Shown here in pieces: positions 51,212 through 62,700 of a stretch of DNA of 64,000 nucleotides. Position 1 is the first letter of the stretch, and each line of letters begins with the position of its first letter. The DNA is from Stenogyne calaminthoides (Eukaryota; Streptophyta; Magnoliopsida; Lamiales; Lamiaceae): contig JBBCBC010000030.1 in the NCBI GenBank assembly GCA_037126765.1, positions 186,001 to 250,000 on the forward strand, read 5' to 3'. The notes under the pieces were generated by a model. That model made no database searches. It was given only the letters and a program-made list of their open reading frames with translations, and had not been told where the DNA came from. The translations under genes and the position numbers were made by a program.

Positions 51212-54200
51212 TCAATGAAGAAACCGATTAAGAACTGATATTTGACCCGAGTCTCCATTCAGAAAGAAGACCTCCAGGGGTACATACAACGATGAAGATG
51301 TCGTTGCCGAACTAAATCTGTAAGTCGGTTGAAGAATTTTACTACCTTTAGGACATGGGATGGTAAGAATTCGACGCCCAGTTCTCATCTGCCACACCTG
51401 TATGCAAGCGTAGAAATGAGTGTCATTTGGGGAAGACTGTCGTTTCATATCAATTAGAAGCGTGAGTTTACTAAACAGAAGATGGTCAACCTCTTGATAA
51501 CGAGTAGGTCTCATGTGAACCAGGCTTACGAAAACTCTCCTTTTAAGAATAATAAGTATCATGTTTTAGTATACGACATATCACTATCTAAACAATGTTT
51601 GATTCCATGTGTGATTTTTTTTTTTCCAGAATCACTAAACAAGTAAACGGTGAACCAAGTTCATAAAAGTTTTTGTCCTCAACAAAAAAAGGCAACTTCA
51701 AAATACATTGCACAATATTCCAATTTAGTGGGTGCACTCGAAGAAGCTTCACTATCACTAGCGATATCATATGATACATGGAAAGGGGACGCGAGACGAG
51801 ACTAAGGGATTCAAGAGAAGAATACCTCAACGATTCCTTTACGAGGTGCATGGATGGCTAGACAAAGAGAGTAATCACTTTTTGAATGCTCAGTATAAGC
51901 AGGATGTGAGGCAGATTTATCTTCTTGGGCAAGCATCTCTACAAATAAGCAGCTCGCCTCACGATATCCCTGCAAAAGAAGTTAGGGTTTGTAAAGAGAA
52001 ATTAATTTTGGAGGTAGTAATGAATTTTGCGACCTTGAAAGAAGAATCGAAGATGCTTTATCCAAACCCCATAATTGAAGTTCTCTGAATCCTAGAAACT
52101 ATCTACGAAAAATATTTATATTGTAAGCAGTTAGTACACCTTCCATAATCGCACAACAACAAGTGCCTTGGTATCTAAGAGCAAAATGCGCCCAAGTGAA
52201 TCGGTTATTGCAGCCAAGGAACCACTAGGGGACAAAGTCAGTTTCTCACCCTTCCTAGGATGATCCTTCAAACAAGTCAGAGGAGATGCTGGTAAAAAAG
52301 AAAAGACACCATTATTAGAAAATCCAGCAATATGTAAATTATTCAAAATTGTAATCCATATTCATGGATAATCAATACTAGATAATTTGCCCATTACAAG
52401 AAATTTGCTCAGAGTCTCACCTTGGGCAAATGGTTGAGATTTGGGTTCTGGCTTCTTGGTATGGTTTTGATCACTTCGCCAAAGCAGTTTCGTAAAAGAA
52501 GCTATTGTTGAAAATGTTGCAGGAACAACTTTTGACAAGATGGCTCCCACTATAGATCTGTTCTTGTCCAACGAAAGTCTTCAAGAAGAAAGAATTAACT
52601 ATTAAGGATGAAATAAAGACACCAAGGTACTTTCTACTTAAGCTGAAGGAGTAAAAACAAAATCGTTTAGAGGGATGAAAGTCTACATGGTACTTGAATA
52701 CAAAATCCAACTAACCTAAATGCTGATATCACAGCATCATCTCCAACGGTGACTGCGCAATAGTATCGTTGACCGGACTGCCCAACAATAAAACCAGCTG
52801 AATTCAAATATCACAATAAATTCAGAAAGTTTCCAAAAAGTCATGGGACTGAAGGAATGGAAGCAAGAAAAAAGGAAAAAAAACTAATTTAAAAAAAAAA
52901 AAAAAACAAGTACCTGGATTTCCATCAGAGGTGGGGGGCATGACACCAGTTATGGCAGCATCAGCACATGATCCATACTTGCTAACATTCCATATCTGGT
53001 AAGGAAGGCTCGTAGCAGTCTGTCGAGAACCCTCAAGATTCATATCATTGAAATCTTGATTCCAAAACTGTGACTGAGTTTCTCTAAACCATCGATGCAG
53101 CAGATCCTGCATTGCATAAAGCATGTGTTGATAAGATAAAACTCAAATACAGAACAGAGATATAGATGCATCAGGGAATGAAGTCCACATTTTCGAAGAA
53201 AAATGCACAGCTTTCTCAGTGTGATTTAAACTTTAAAGCATATGCTCATACATAGGTCATCAAGAAAATATTATTACGGATTATCTTCATGGTTCAACAC
53301 CACAAATTCAAAATACCTTAATATCAGTTCCTTCAAAACGAGCAACTACACCAGGCATTACAACACAAACCTCCTCCGAGGAAGTATCTTGGGTTAGATC
53401 TTGTTTAATCCGCGTGCCCTTAACTTAAGAATCTTTCCAGGGCTCACTATCTGCAAAATGGACACATTGCTGAATAAACAAGTAACTGAAGCAAAACAGT
53501 TTATAATGAATCATCCTCCCATAAATGGGATACCAGAAAGACCGCTTCATGTATATGCAACTTTACTCAGCCCACTTCATTAATAAGGGTGATCATAAAC
53601 TTTCAACAGCAAAACATAAGCTTAATCAACACTAAATTATAAAATAACAGCATCCACTAGCAGACGTAAAGATGGAAAACCATATCCAAATGTTAAAATA
53701 GCGCCGAGTTTCGATTATCACCACATAGAAGCACACAAGTAAGCTCAAGTCTCCCATCAAAACGGTTCCACTAATCCAATTCAATATCTCATATCTCCAA
53801 CTAAGGCACAAATTTGCTCAACAGCAAGCACAAAATGGAGAGTAATCAAATCATCAAGACTAGAAAACAAGCAATTCACCAGTACATAAAGAGGAAAAAT
53901 TCACCTGTCTGTGAATAAGACGACCATGGATAGAAAAAATCAAAAGGTAGCCGGACGAGGTACCAACAGCGAGGACCCTGATGTCATCATCGAATACAAG
54001 CCACTCAACAGCGGATACATACTCGGCCTCGATTGGTGACAGCTCGGGTCGGATCTTCACGGTCCGATTACTGTCCGGATCGGGGCGGCCGTTGATTGAT
54101 TGAGACCAATTGAGGATTAGAATCAAGGAGCGGTTCGCGAGCGCGAGTGAATTGGTGTCGAGAGAAACAAGGATGCTAGGGTTATCAACTAGCCATCCTT

Positions 54201-54276
54201 CCTTCCCGGCGCCGAGATCCGATAGATCGGCGTCGGCTATGCATCCCAGCTCCGTCGTGTGCTGGCGGCGAGACAT
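51212..54276 (-). CDS. Rab3 GTPase-activating protein non-catalytic subunit, N-terminal-domain form; 8 exons, one apparent frameshift
   Basis: RAB3GAP2-type proteins partner a catalytic subunit and regulate Rab GTPases at membranes. Exons: 54276-53905, 53450-53317, 53106-52914, 52797-52716, 52578-52421, 52288-52140, 51969-51826, 51397-51212, all with GT-AG introns. Recognisable text: TTELGCIADADLSDLGAGKE, SPIEAEYVSAVEWLVFDDDI, GTSSGYLLIFSIHGRLIHRQ, VVARFEGTD, GQRYYCAVTVGDDAVISAFR, SGSLAAITDSLGRILLLDT, VWQMRTGRRILTI and LNGDSGQISVLNR before the stop. About 472 residues, as in the short plant members, which match the N-terminal beta-propeller-like half of animal RAB3GAP2. Exon 2 lacks one base near 53,409 (between LKLRARG and KQDLTQDTSSEE); exons sum to 1418 nt, one short of 473 codons. 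Family assignment is from memory of plant homologues; the frameshift is probably an error. Confidence 0.85.
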
Positions 54277-54527
54277 TACGCGGAGGGAGAGATTCAGAGC
54301 ACCATCGTCGATACAGATCGCTTGTTTTTGTGAACCGCGAATTCGATTATTAGATTTTTTGGACGACTGTTGAATGCACGTTACATCAAATTCACTTTTG
54401 CTGCCTGCTGGTATAAAATTTTCTCTCTCACACTATTATATTAAATGCTAATGGAATTAACTTGTAATAAAAATAATAATATATTTTTTTTAATATAATA
54501 ATATCAATTGTATATTGTAAAATAAAT

Positions 54528-54830
54528 TTCATGGGGGAGTTGGTATGCTGTGAAACTTGTTCACCGTAAAACTAGTTTTTTTATTACAGACATACTCTTT
54601 AATAATATAAGTCACACCCTTTAGTAATATAAGTCACACCCTACTGTTATCACTTCTGACAACAAATTTCTTTATAATATAAGTCACACCTTCAATTTTA
54701 TGAGTAAATACTTTTATAGTAAAAAAAGTCACACCATTTATAATAAAAAGTCACACTCTTTAGTAATATAAGTCACACTCATAACTTAGGTTTGTGAAAC
54801 TTGTTTCACACTATCATTGTCTTCATGGGG
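54528..54830. mobile_element. MULE-like MITE with 9-bp target duplication and internal minisatellite
   Basis: TTCATGGGG occurs directly at 54528-54536 and 54822-54830; nine bases is the Mutator-superfamily size. The enclosed element begins GAGTTGGTATGCTGTGAAAC and, read from the other end, GACAATGATAGTGTGAAAC, imperfect terminal inverted repeats. A palindrome GTGAAACTTGTTTCAC lies at 54794-54809, with a near copy at the left end. The interior is an array of roughly 20-bp units AATATAAGTCACACC(C)TTTAGT. A relative with the same left end starts at 27,457. Confidence 0.7.
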
Positions 54831-55285
54831 AAGTTTCGTGATTATTCAATATCTATATTTTTATAATCTCGTTGAGTTTTGACGAAAAACTCATAAAAAG
54901 ACGATTTAAATCGTGAGGCGAAATCTGATTTAAGTACAAATCACACGCATCCTTCTAAAATGTTAAAACATCAATGTTCAAATCAAGTTATTTAGGCCTT
55001 AAATTTGCTAGAAAATGCAAAATGATGCCTTTTCGTGTCACTTGAGTCACGCTGCTTTTCGGGTAAAATTAGAACTTTTTCGATTTGAGCGATGATTGTC
55101 TTGTGCGATGTATTTTAAATTATTTTTCCAAAATCAAGTTAAAGTCGCTATCCAAAATGAGGATAATTCACAAAAGTCATCTAATAATTCTAGTGAAGAC
55201 TCAAACCATGAGCAGATTAAAGTAAATCTTCAACGAAACTTCTTAAGATTTTAAAAAAAGTAAAGGGTGAATTAAAAATTAGAAT

Positions 55286-56275
55286 ATGGTCAAAAGACGA
55301 ATCTTACAAACGAGTGACGAAGTTAAATGCCCTTTATGCAATCTAGCGTCCGAAACGGCTTCTCACCTATTCTTGGAGTGCCCTAGTACGTCTTCTATTT
55401 GGTCAGACATGGTGAAATGGTTCGGTGTCTCGAGTGTTATGCACAATGGCATCCTGAAATATTTTCTTAGCTTTTCTTGCTTATTACGAATAAAGAAAGG
55501 GAGAAATCTTGCATCTTGTTTATGGATTTGTGCAATATGGGTCATGTGGAGAGGGAGAAATAAATTGGTATTTGAGGGTGTCCCATTTTAAACAGATAGG
55601 CAGAGGAAATAAAAGGGAGACTATGGAGTTGGATTTCTTTACGATACCTAAACATTTGTAACGAGTTTGAATCACAAATGGTCTCATAACTTTGGTTTCA
55701 AATAGATTTAGTCCCATAAATTTTTATCGCCGATTTAGTCCCAATAACTTTGACAATGTCCAATTTTAGTCCCAAATCGACCGGAACAACGTCATTTTAC
55801 CGTTTTTATTTGGGGCTTTCCGGCGGATGGTGTGAATGAACTGCCACGTGTATTTTTTTTAATAATTGGAATTTCAGGCATATATAATTAAAATTTTAAA
55901 CTTAAAATGAAAACATAATTGACTGCAAGAACTAGTCAAACACACTTAAAAATACACGTGACAGTACACGTGACAGTCAAGTCACAACAACCACCGGAAA
56001 GCCCTAAATTAAAATAGCAAAACGACATTGTTTTGATCGATTTGGGACTAAAATTGGACATTGTCAAAATTATTGGGACTAAATCGATGATAAAAAAAAT
56101 TATGGGACTAAATTTATTTGAGACCAAAGATATGAGATCATTTATGATTCAAACTCCATTTATAACAGTCCGTCTGTAAATTTGTAAAGCTATACTCTTG
56201 GCCCTGGATACATCTTATATCCGATGTGCCATTTTTAATAAAATTTCTTCTTTCCTGATAAAAAAAAAAAAAAAG
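55286..56275 (+). mobile_element. LINE (non-LTR retrotransposon) 3' remnant
   Basis: An open stretch at 55,286-55,591 reads CPLCNLASETASHLFLECP, SIWSDMVKWFGV and CAIWVMWRGRNKLVFEG. This is the zinc-binding domain that ends the reverse transcriptase protein of plant LINEs. The expected 3' tail follows at 56,167-56,275 (TTTTTAATAAAATTTCTTCT then a 15-base A run). Between them sits a nested MITE (next entry). All upstream endonuclease and reverse transcriptase sequence is missing, so it is a dead, 5'-truncated copy. Confidence 0.8.
55653..56166. mobile_element. Foldback MITE nested in the LINE remnant
   Basis: Inverted repeats of about 140 bp form both ends: GAGTTTGAATCACAAATGGT... at 55,663 and its complement ending GATTCAAACTC at 56,156. 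Shared internal words are TTTAGTCCCAATAA, GACAATGTCCAATTTTAGTC and CCCAAATCGA. CATTTGTAAC (55653-55662) and CATTTATAAC (56157-56166) flank it, a 10-bp target duplication with one mismatch. It is related to the 37.2-kb element by its GGGACTAAA words. Confidence 0.8.
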
Positions 56276-56696
56276 AAGATCTAGTCATTGTTGAGTGTTG
56301 GAATTCTAAAAATAAACGAAATCTCAATTTCAGAATGGTTAGCAAGTCCTAGTAATGCTATATATATATATATATTTTTGACAAGAATAATGCTATAGAT
56401 AGTTAATGCCTTTGTTTAGTTGTGGATTTGAATTGGGAGATTTGTATGTGTTCGAGTATCCCTTGTACTCAGAATCTTTAAGTATATAAACTTTTTTTAC
56501 CGTAAAAAAAAAAAACTAACTAATAAAATAACTACACACATAATCGTTTATCTATTAAATAAATATTGAAAGGCTACTAAGGGCTCTATAAATGAAAGTC
56601 TGAAATATAATTGTGGTCCATTATTTGATTGGGCTTCAGAAAATAACAAAGGGCCAAACAATTTTCACCAGCCCAGCCCAATTTGAGGCCCGCGTA
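56276..56696. other. Region between LINE tail and MBF1 promoter
   Basis: AT-rich with a short TA run (about 56,361-56,374). CTATAAATG at 56,586 could be a TATA box but lies more than 300 bp from the MBF1 start. No gene. Confidence 0.4.
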
Positions 56697-56709
56697 GAAG
56701 GTTCTCGAA
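56697..56709 (+). promoter_or_regulatory. Perfect heat-shock element upstream of MBF1
   Basis: GAAGGTTCTCGAA is three alternating pentamer cores (GAA-nn-TTC-nn-GAA), the full consensus for heat-shock factor trimers, 211 bp upstream of the MBF1 start. MBF1 proteins are known stress- and heat-linked coactivators, so the site is plausible; binding is inferred. Confidence 0.6.
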
Positions 56710-56919
56710 TGGCCGTGGCGCACAAGTATATCACTCCTATAGATATAGAATCCAAAAACTCGTGTCCAAACAGCACCTTAGCGACGTTTCTAGATAATAA
56801 TAATAATCCCATTTCTACCATTTCTATTTCTTCCTTCTATATTAATCAAACCAGCTGAAGGCGAAATCAATCGCAGATTTTCAATCGAAGGAGTTGAGAG
56901 AAGAGTATTTCAGAAGAAA

Positions 56920-58610
56920 ATGGCAGGAATTACTCAGGATTGGGAGCCGGTGGTGATTCGCAAGAAGGCTCCCACCGCCGCCGCTCGTAAGGATGAGAAA
57001 GCAGTTAACGCCGCCCGCCGTGCCGGATCCGAGATCGAAACTGTTAAGAAGTGTGAGTGCTCGTATTTTCGCATTGATTTTCGTTTTATCTGATTTGATT
57101 TTGTTTTTATTTTTCCTGTTGTTCATTGGCGTATGTTGATATTTGTTGGCTTTAGGTCGTGTTTCATGGCAGTTGCGTATATCATCCGCTAGTTAACCGT
57201 GAAAATCGTGTGATTTTTCTCGATTTCAATTTCTTTTGATATGATTTCAAACACTTGAAACATTTATGTCAAGATTATTCAAAATGTCAAAGACAAGCAC
57301 CACTTTGTACGGTAGAAAGTATTTTGGGCTTTGATCCTGAATTAGTTTGTCGAACTTAACACAAATTCTTTTGATATCTAATATTTTGTTCTGTTTATTC
57401 ATATATATGTTCATTTTGTGATAGCCTTGAAATACGTTATAGGCCAAATTTTGTGTTGTATGCTCTTATTCGTAGTGGCGTTCATGTGAATCAGTGATTT
57501 TGTTCGAGCTCTTTGTTGTGATGGCTCTTCTAACCTAATCCTTTGGAAATGGTTTCTATATTTCACATTTTGATTTTACAACATCAAGCTTATTTCACTG
57601 ATCATAATTATCTGCTATGCTGCAGCTACTGCTGGGACAAATAAGGCTGCTAAAAGCACTACTACGCTCAACACCAGGAAGCTAGATGAAGAGACAGAAG
57701 TTCTGGCTCGTGAGTTGAATTATTTGCCTTCTTTAATTGAATTCGTTCGCGATGGCTATTTTTTTTTTACCTCTGTGATAACAATTAACACTTGATCTTA
57801 TATTGCTTGTTATAATGTCTGTGTTGTCTGTTTCTTTGGTTTCTTTGCGCAAATCTTGAATATATGAAGTTAGAATTTTTTTGTTGGAAAGCTTCATTTG
57901 TTGAACTGGTCCAATTGAAAATTGGAAGAGCATACAAAATGTCAAGTATCAACCTAAAATTTCTGCAATTGTGTGTTTTTTCCCCTTAGGATGATGAAAG
58001 TTTCTATAGTTTTCCTGTTGTTGTGCATCTCCATTGTATCTTTCATTATCCAAATAATTTGTTCCATCGGTCTTCTGGTCTGTTATGTGTTGCCTTACTG
58101 GAATTGAGTCCATCCAAAAGAGATGGAAAAAGGGATGAAAAAACATCTCACACCAGACAATGTGATAGTTTATAATCTCTTAGGATGCTATACAGTGGTT
58201 TTGGTTCTGCATTTTGTAATTCTCAAAGAGTGGTTGAAAGGAATAGCATTAAACCTTGAAAATGAACATGGATGGATTGTTGTCTTTGGTAATTATTTTT
58301 GTGATTGATTGGTAATGATTTACTAATGTTGACAGATGAAAAGGTTCCAACTGAGCTTAAAAAGGCGATCATGCAGGGTCGAATGGATAAGAAACTTACC
58401 CAAGCTCAACTTGCTCAGGTTAGCTTTCTTCCCTCTGTTTCAAATCCATCGCTTCTAAACATTTAGCTAGAAAGATCGTTTGTGTTTGCAGATCATAAGC
58501 GAAGCCCCAAATAATCCAAGAATATGAATCGGGTAAAGCCATTTCCCAACCAGCAGATCATAACTAAACTGGAGAGGGCACTTGGCGTCAAACTGCGCGG
58601 AAAGAAATAA
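56920..58610 (+). CDS. MBF1: Multiprotein-bridging factor 1 (MBF1a/b type), 4 exons, indels in last exon
   Basis: MBF1 is a small transcriptional coactivator that bridges TBP and gene-specific factors and also sits on stalled ribosomes. Exons: 56920-57052, 57626-57709, 58336-58418, 58492-58610. Text: MAGITQDWEPVVIRKKAP, EKAVNAARRAGSEIETVKK (MBF1 domain), then the helix-turn-helix start VPTELKKAIMQGRMDKKLTQ and AQLAQ. The last exon should continue with the QEYESGKAIPNQQI-type HTH end and finish KLRGKK; those pieces (IIQEYESGKAI; ITKLERALGVKLRGKK) are present but in two different frames, with indels near 58,503-58,508 and 58,543. Exons sum to 419 nt, one short of 140 codons (139 residues; family about 142). 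Introns place it with MBF1a/b rather than the intronless MBF1c. Taken literally the protein would stop early at PNNPRI. Confidence 0.92.
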
Positions 58611-59782
58611 ACAAAAAATCGAGCTGACTCACTCTTGGTTTCTTCTACAACATGCCTATCTCGTTTCTTCGCTTGCTCACTCTTGCTGCTCATGTTGAAA
58701 CTGTTTGTTTTGGAGTTGGTTTCTGTGAATAATGTGTACTTTAGCTGCTGAATTGTGGAACAATCACCCCTTTTATCTTTTCTTCAATCCATGTATCAAC
58801 TGTTTTACTTAGCTACATTACATCGTGTGGCGTGTGGCGTGTGGCTACTCTATAAGATCTTGGCTTGTTTTAATTTGTCATCTTTTTCTTTCACATAAAT
58901 TTATAAAAAAAAAAATATATAAGAGTTCATATTGAGAGGGTTGTATTTGCATGCCAAAAACTAATCTTAATTGCTTCGGCATCAATTTCCCAATGCTAGC
59001 AAAATTGTACTATTCACAAAGCGTTTGAAATCTATATATGTATAATGTACTGGTTAGCTAAAATTGACAACTTCGCAGATTGGTCAAAATTACACCCAAT
59101 TGGCAAATGATAAACTTGAAAGTAAATTGCAAAATGGTCCCATGTGTTTGTAAGTGTTGATTTTAGTCATGTAAAGAGATTTTTTCATAAGTATATAAAA
59201 ATACAAATTTTGGTCGTCTACATGAGCTGCCGGAATTAATGTAACTGACCCTGGTGATTTGTTGTCGCTTACGTGTGATATTGAATAAATTTGCAATTTA
59301 CTTGGGAAATCCAATTTAACATAATTCTATAATCCACCTGAACTCATTAACGTTGTAATATTAATTAAATATAAAATGGAAGAATAAAACGTTAATACTT
59401 ATTTTTCGATAATCTGTTATGACATAATTTGATACAGTTCAATACGAATTTCAAAACTGTTAATATCCCTTCTAAGAAAAATATAATCCAGCTCAGTTCA
59501 CAAAAAAAAAAGTAAAAGAGATGACATAGCCTTGTTGTATCTGTTGTATGCACTTGGTGCAATATGAGACTTACTAAAAAAGATATGTGCTTAACTTGTG
59601 ACATGTAAACCAGTAGGAAATTTGTACGATGCACTAAAATCGAACATCAAACATGAATAACATTACAAAATGCATAATTCAGATAATATACACAGCATAT
59701 TTCCATCAATTCAAGCAAAGTTTAGTACACATACAATTCAAAGTAAATGCTTACTTTACCACGCTAGTGAGGAACCATATTA
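58611..59782. other. Spacer between convergent MBF1 and TLP genes
   Basis: Holds both 3' UTRs. GTGTGGCGTGTGGCGTGTGG near 58,827 is a short tandem repeat. No other gene recognised; short minus-strand frames at 59,090-59,634 look random. Confidence 0.5.
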
Positions 59783-62700
59783 TTATTCACAGGCCAGTTT
59801 GGTCCCAAAACTGGTCAGGCAGATGGCAAACGCCTGGAAAGCCGAGAGAGGCCGTCTATAGTCCATTGTGAAAGTATCGTCTCCTACCTTCCCAAACTGG
59901 AGCAGCACCGTCTCTTCGTCCCCCTTTCCGCCAGGCTGGCTTTGATCGATCGTTGCAACGAGCTGAAAATTCTTTGACGGATGCAACAGTCACCCTACCG
60001 TGGAAATTCAGGCACCAGCATTCCAAGTGTTCGTGCCATCTCGGAGCTTTGTTTTTCAAAACCGTGCATCCCACCGTCTTCATTGTCGAATCGTCTTGAT
60101 TTTTTTCGGGTTTCGAGAGGGGGGAAGTGAGCGAGCATATCATTCTGCGAGGACCTCTTGATTTCAAGAGATTGAATTTGTACGAGACTTGTCCAATTTC
60201 GAAAATACCAGATGGGACTTGGGGGCTTATTTGTTTGTTGGCCACACGGCGCCCGGATTTACTGCTGGACGGCTTTGCTCCGCTGTGTGGTGGCTGGCTA
60301 TCGTATAATGTGAAATTAGTGCCGAGAAAATCTGACCTGGTAAAAGGAAATGAGTTGTCTCATTATGAAATCAAGATTACCAAGAAAAGCATGAATCCAC
60401 TATATCATATTTCAAAAAAGAGTTGGTCTTATATAAAACAGTTTTACCGTGCAATTGATTTGCAACTATCAGTAGGGGAGTAAATGAGTTTAGTTGGCTC
60501 ACGAGTTACTCGTTCTCAATTCCGAAAAATCTCGAAATCAACTCAAATTCAATTGAGTCGAGCTCAATCCCAAGCTACTCGAGTAGAATAGCCTAATCGA
60601 GCTCACATAATTGTATTATTTTACCTATAATATGCTAATTATTTACTAATCTATTCTACTTACAAATAAAATAAAAATATCTAGTTAAATGTTATGTAAG
60701 TTAACGAATCGAGCTCGAGTTCAAAATCAAGTTCTAGTCGAGTTCGAGCTTTGAGTTCTTTTAGTCAAGGCAAGTTCCAGTTTGACACTACTCGACTCAG
60801 CTCATTTACACCGCTACTTTATAGTTAAATAACCAATATTGTTTAATGAAACAATTAAATTACTAATATGTTGTAATTAAACAACTAATGTTGTTTACAA
60901 TTACACAGCAAACTAGTTGCACGGTACAATTGGTTTACACAAGACTCTGCTGCCTTTCAAAAAAAAAAGGGATTTTTTTTTTCAAGTATCAAAAATGTAA
61001 TTTTAAATGATGCAGTTTTATCTCCTCTATTATTGCAGCTCATTACTCTTTAATTAAAATAATCGAGCCACAGAAACAGCTTACTATGCATTTACATCTT
61101 TTCTTGATATGCAGAGTACCTAGACAGCTGGAAGTGTTCAATAACATATAAATTCAACGGCGTATAGGTTAGCACTTTCAATGTCAAGTGCTTACTTCCA
61201 AGTGGCAACATAAAAAATGAGCTTCGATTACTACTGCATGGATTACCCAATCATGTTTATTATACTCGGGATCCATCTGAGTAAAAGCACCTTCTACTAA
61301 ATAGTCATTATTAATTTACTACAATAGTCGAGATAAAGTATAATTATAGTTTCAGTATGGTTACAAAATGCTCTGGATATGATTGCATTAAATGCAGCAC
61401 AAATTCTGATATTTCTAACATAAAATAGGATCAGCAATTCTTAATTAAAGAGAAGTGTGGCATGCTCAGAATTACAAGATAGAAATCCTCACCTTAATTT
61501 TCCAACATAGGCTTTACTTCCTTGAGATAAATCATCAGCATCCAGAGATATAATGTACTCTGTGCGTGCACCATTTCTGTATCTTCGTGCTGCTAGGAGG
61601 AACTTTCCTTTGTCCGTGAATGCTAATACAGAAATAAGAAGGAAACGTCAGCTTAAAAGTATCACAATCTTCACAGAGGCACATAAAGAAAAGAACTTCT
61701 GGAAATAACTAGATATAAAGATAAGGGGATGTTAATATGATTCCTTAAAGGTGAGACATATGATGATCACGATTTACAGTATGTTGTAACCATTTTGCTG
61801 CTGGAAGGTTTAGAGTCAGATCATACTTCTATCTAGATAATAAATTTGTAAAATCTATCCCTCATCTGTTCAGCTCATTCACTTGAGAGTTATGTACAAC
61901 CAGCCAAAATATGAAAATCTAAGTAGAAGACATCCCTAATTACATTACCCGTGGGAAAAGTGTTACTTGACTGCAAAGAAGATTATACTGTAGCACCAAA
62001 TCCAGTTTCTCATCAATGAGCACAGATGGTTTTGTGGGGATCCAATATGCTACTTCTCAGAGCAGCCACAATTAATAGTTGTATCTTTGATATGACAAGA
62101 AAGATTTATTGTTTTCTTTTAAAATTATACACCTACACGGACGGACGTATTGTTATACACAATATCCTGTAATTCATAATTTTCAAGCTGGCTCGCGATG
62201 CTAATTTATGAGGCCCGTCTAAATAAAATCTCATAAACTTTAGCAATAAACTAGATGGAAACATCCAATTGAACATAAAATAAAAATAAAATCAGTTTGC
62301 AGGCATAATATAATTCGAAATCTCCAAGTCTATATCCCATTATATGTCGAATTAAATTAAATTAGCTTGTAGAATATCAAAATTCTCCAAGTATTAAGGC
62401 GAAGCCTGCACGCAGAAAATGCCAACTCATGAGGTCTAAGTGCAATCTCATAAACTACAAGGATAAACTAGATGCCACTTAGACATCAAATGAAAACAAA
62501 ATTAGCTTGTAGGAGATATTAAACCATGAGAACAACGACCCACCAATGCTGAAGTGAAAAACAGTAAGTCAAAGCTAGTTTCAACTTTCAAGAAAACAAG
62601 CATTTAAATATTAGGTAGAGAACACCGCCAACGGTTGACTTAGATATCTCATAGTGGTCCATTCATCCCTGTTTGACCAAGTCTTAAGATTATTAAGGAA

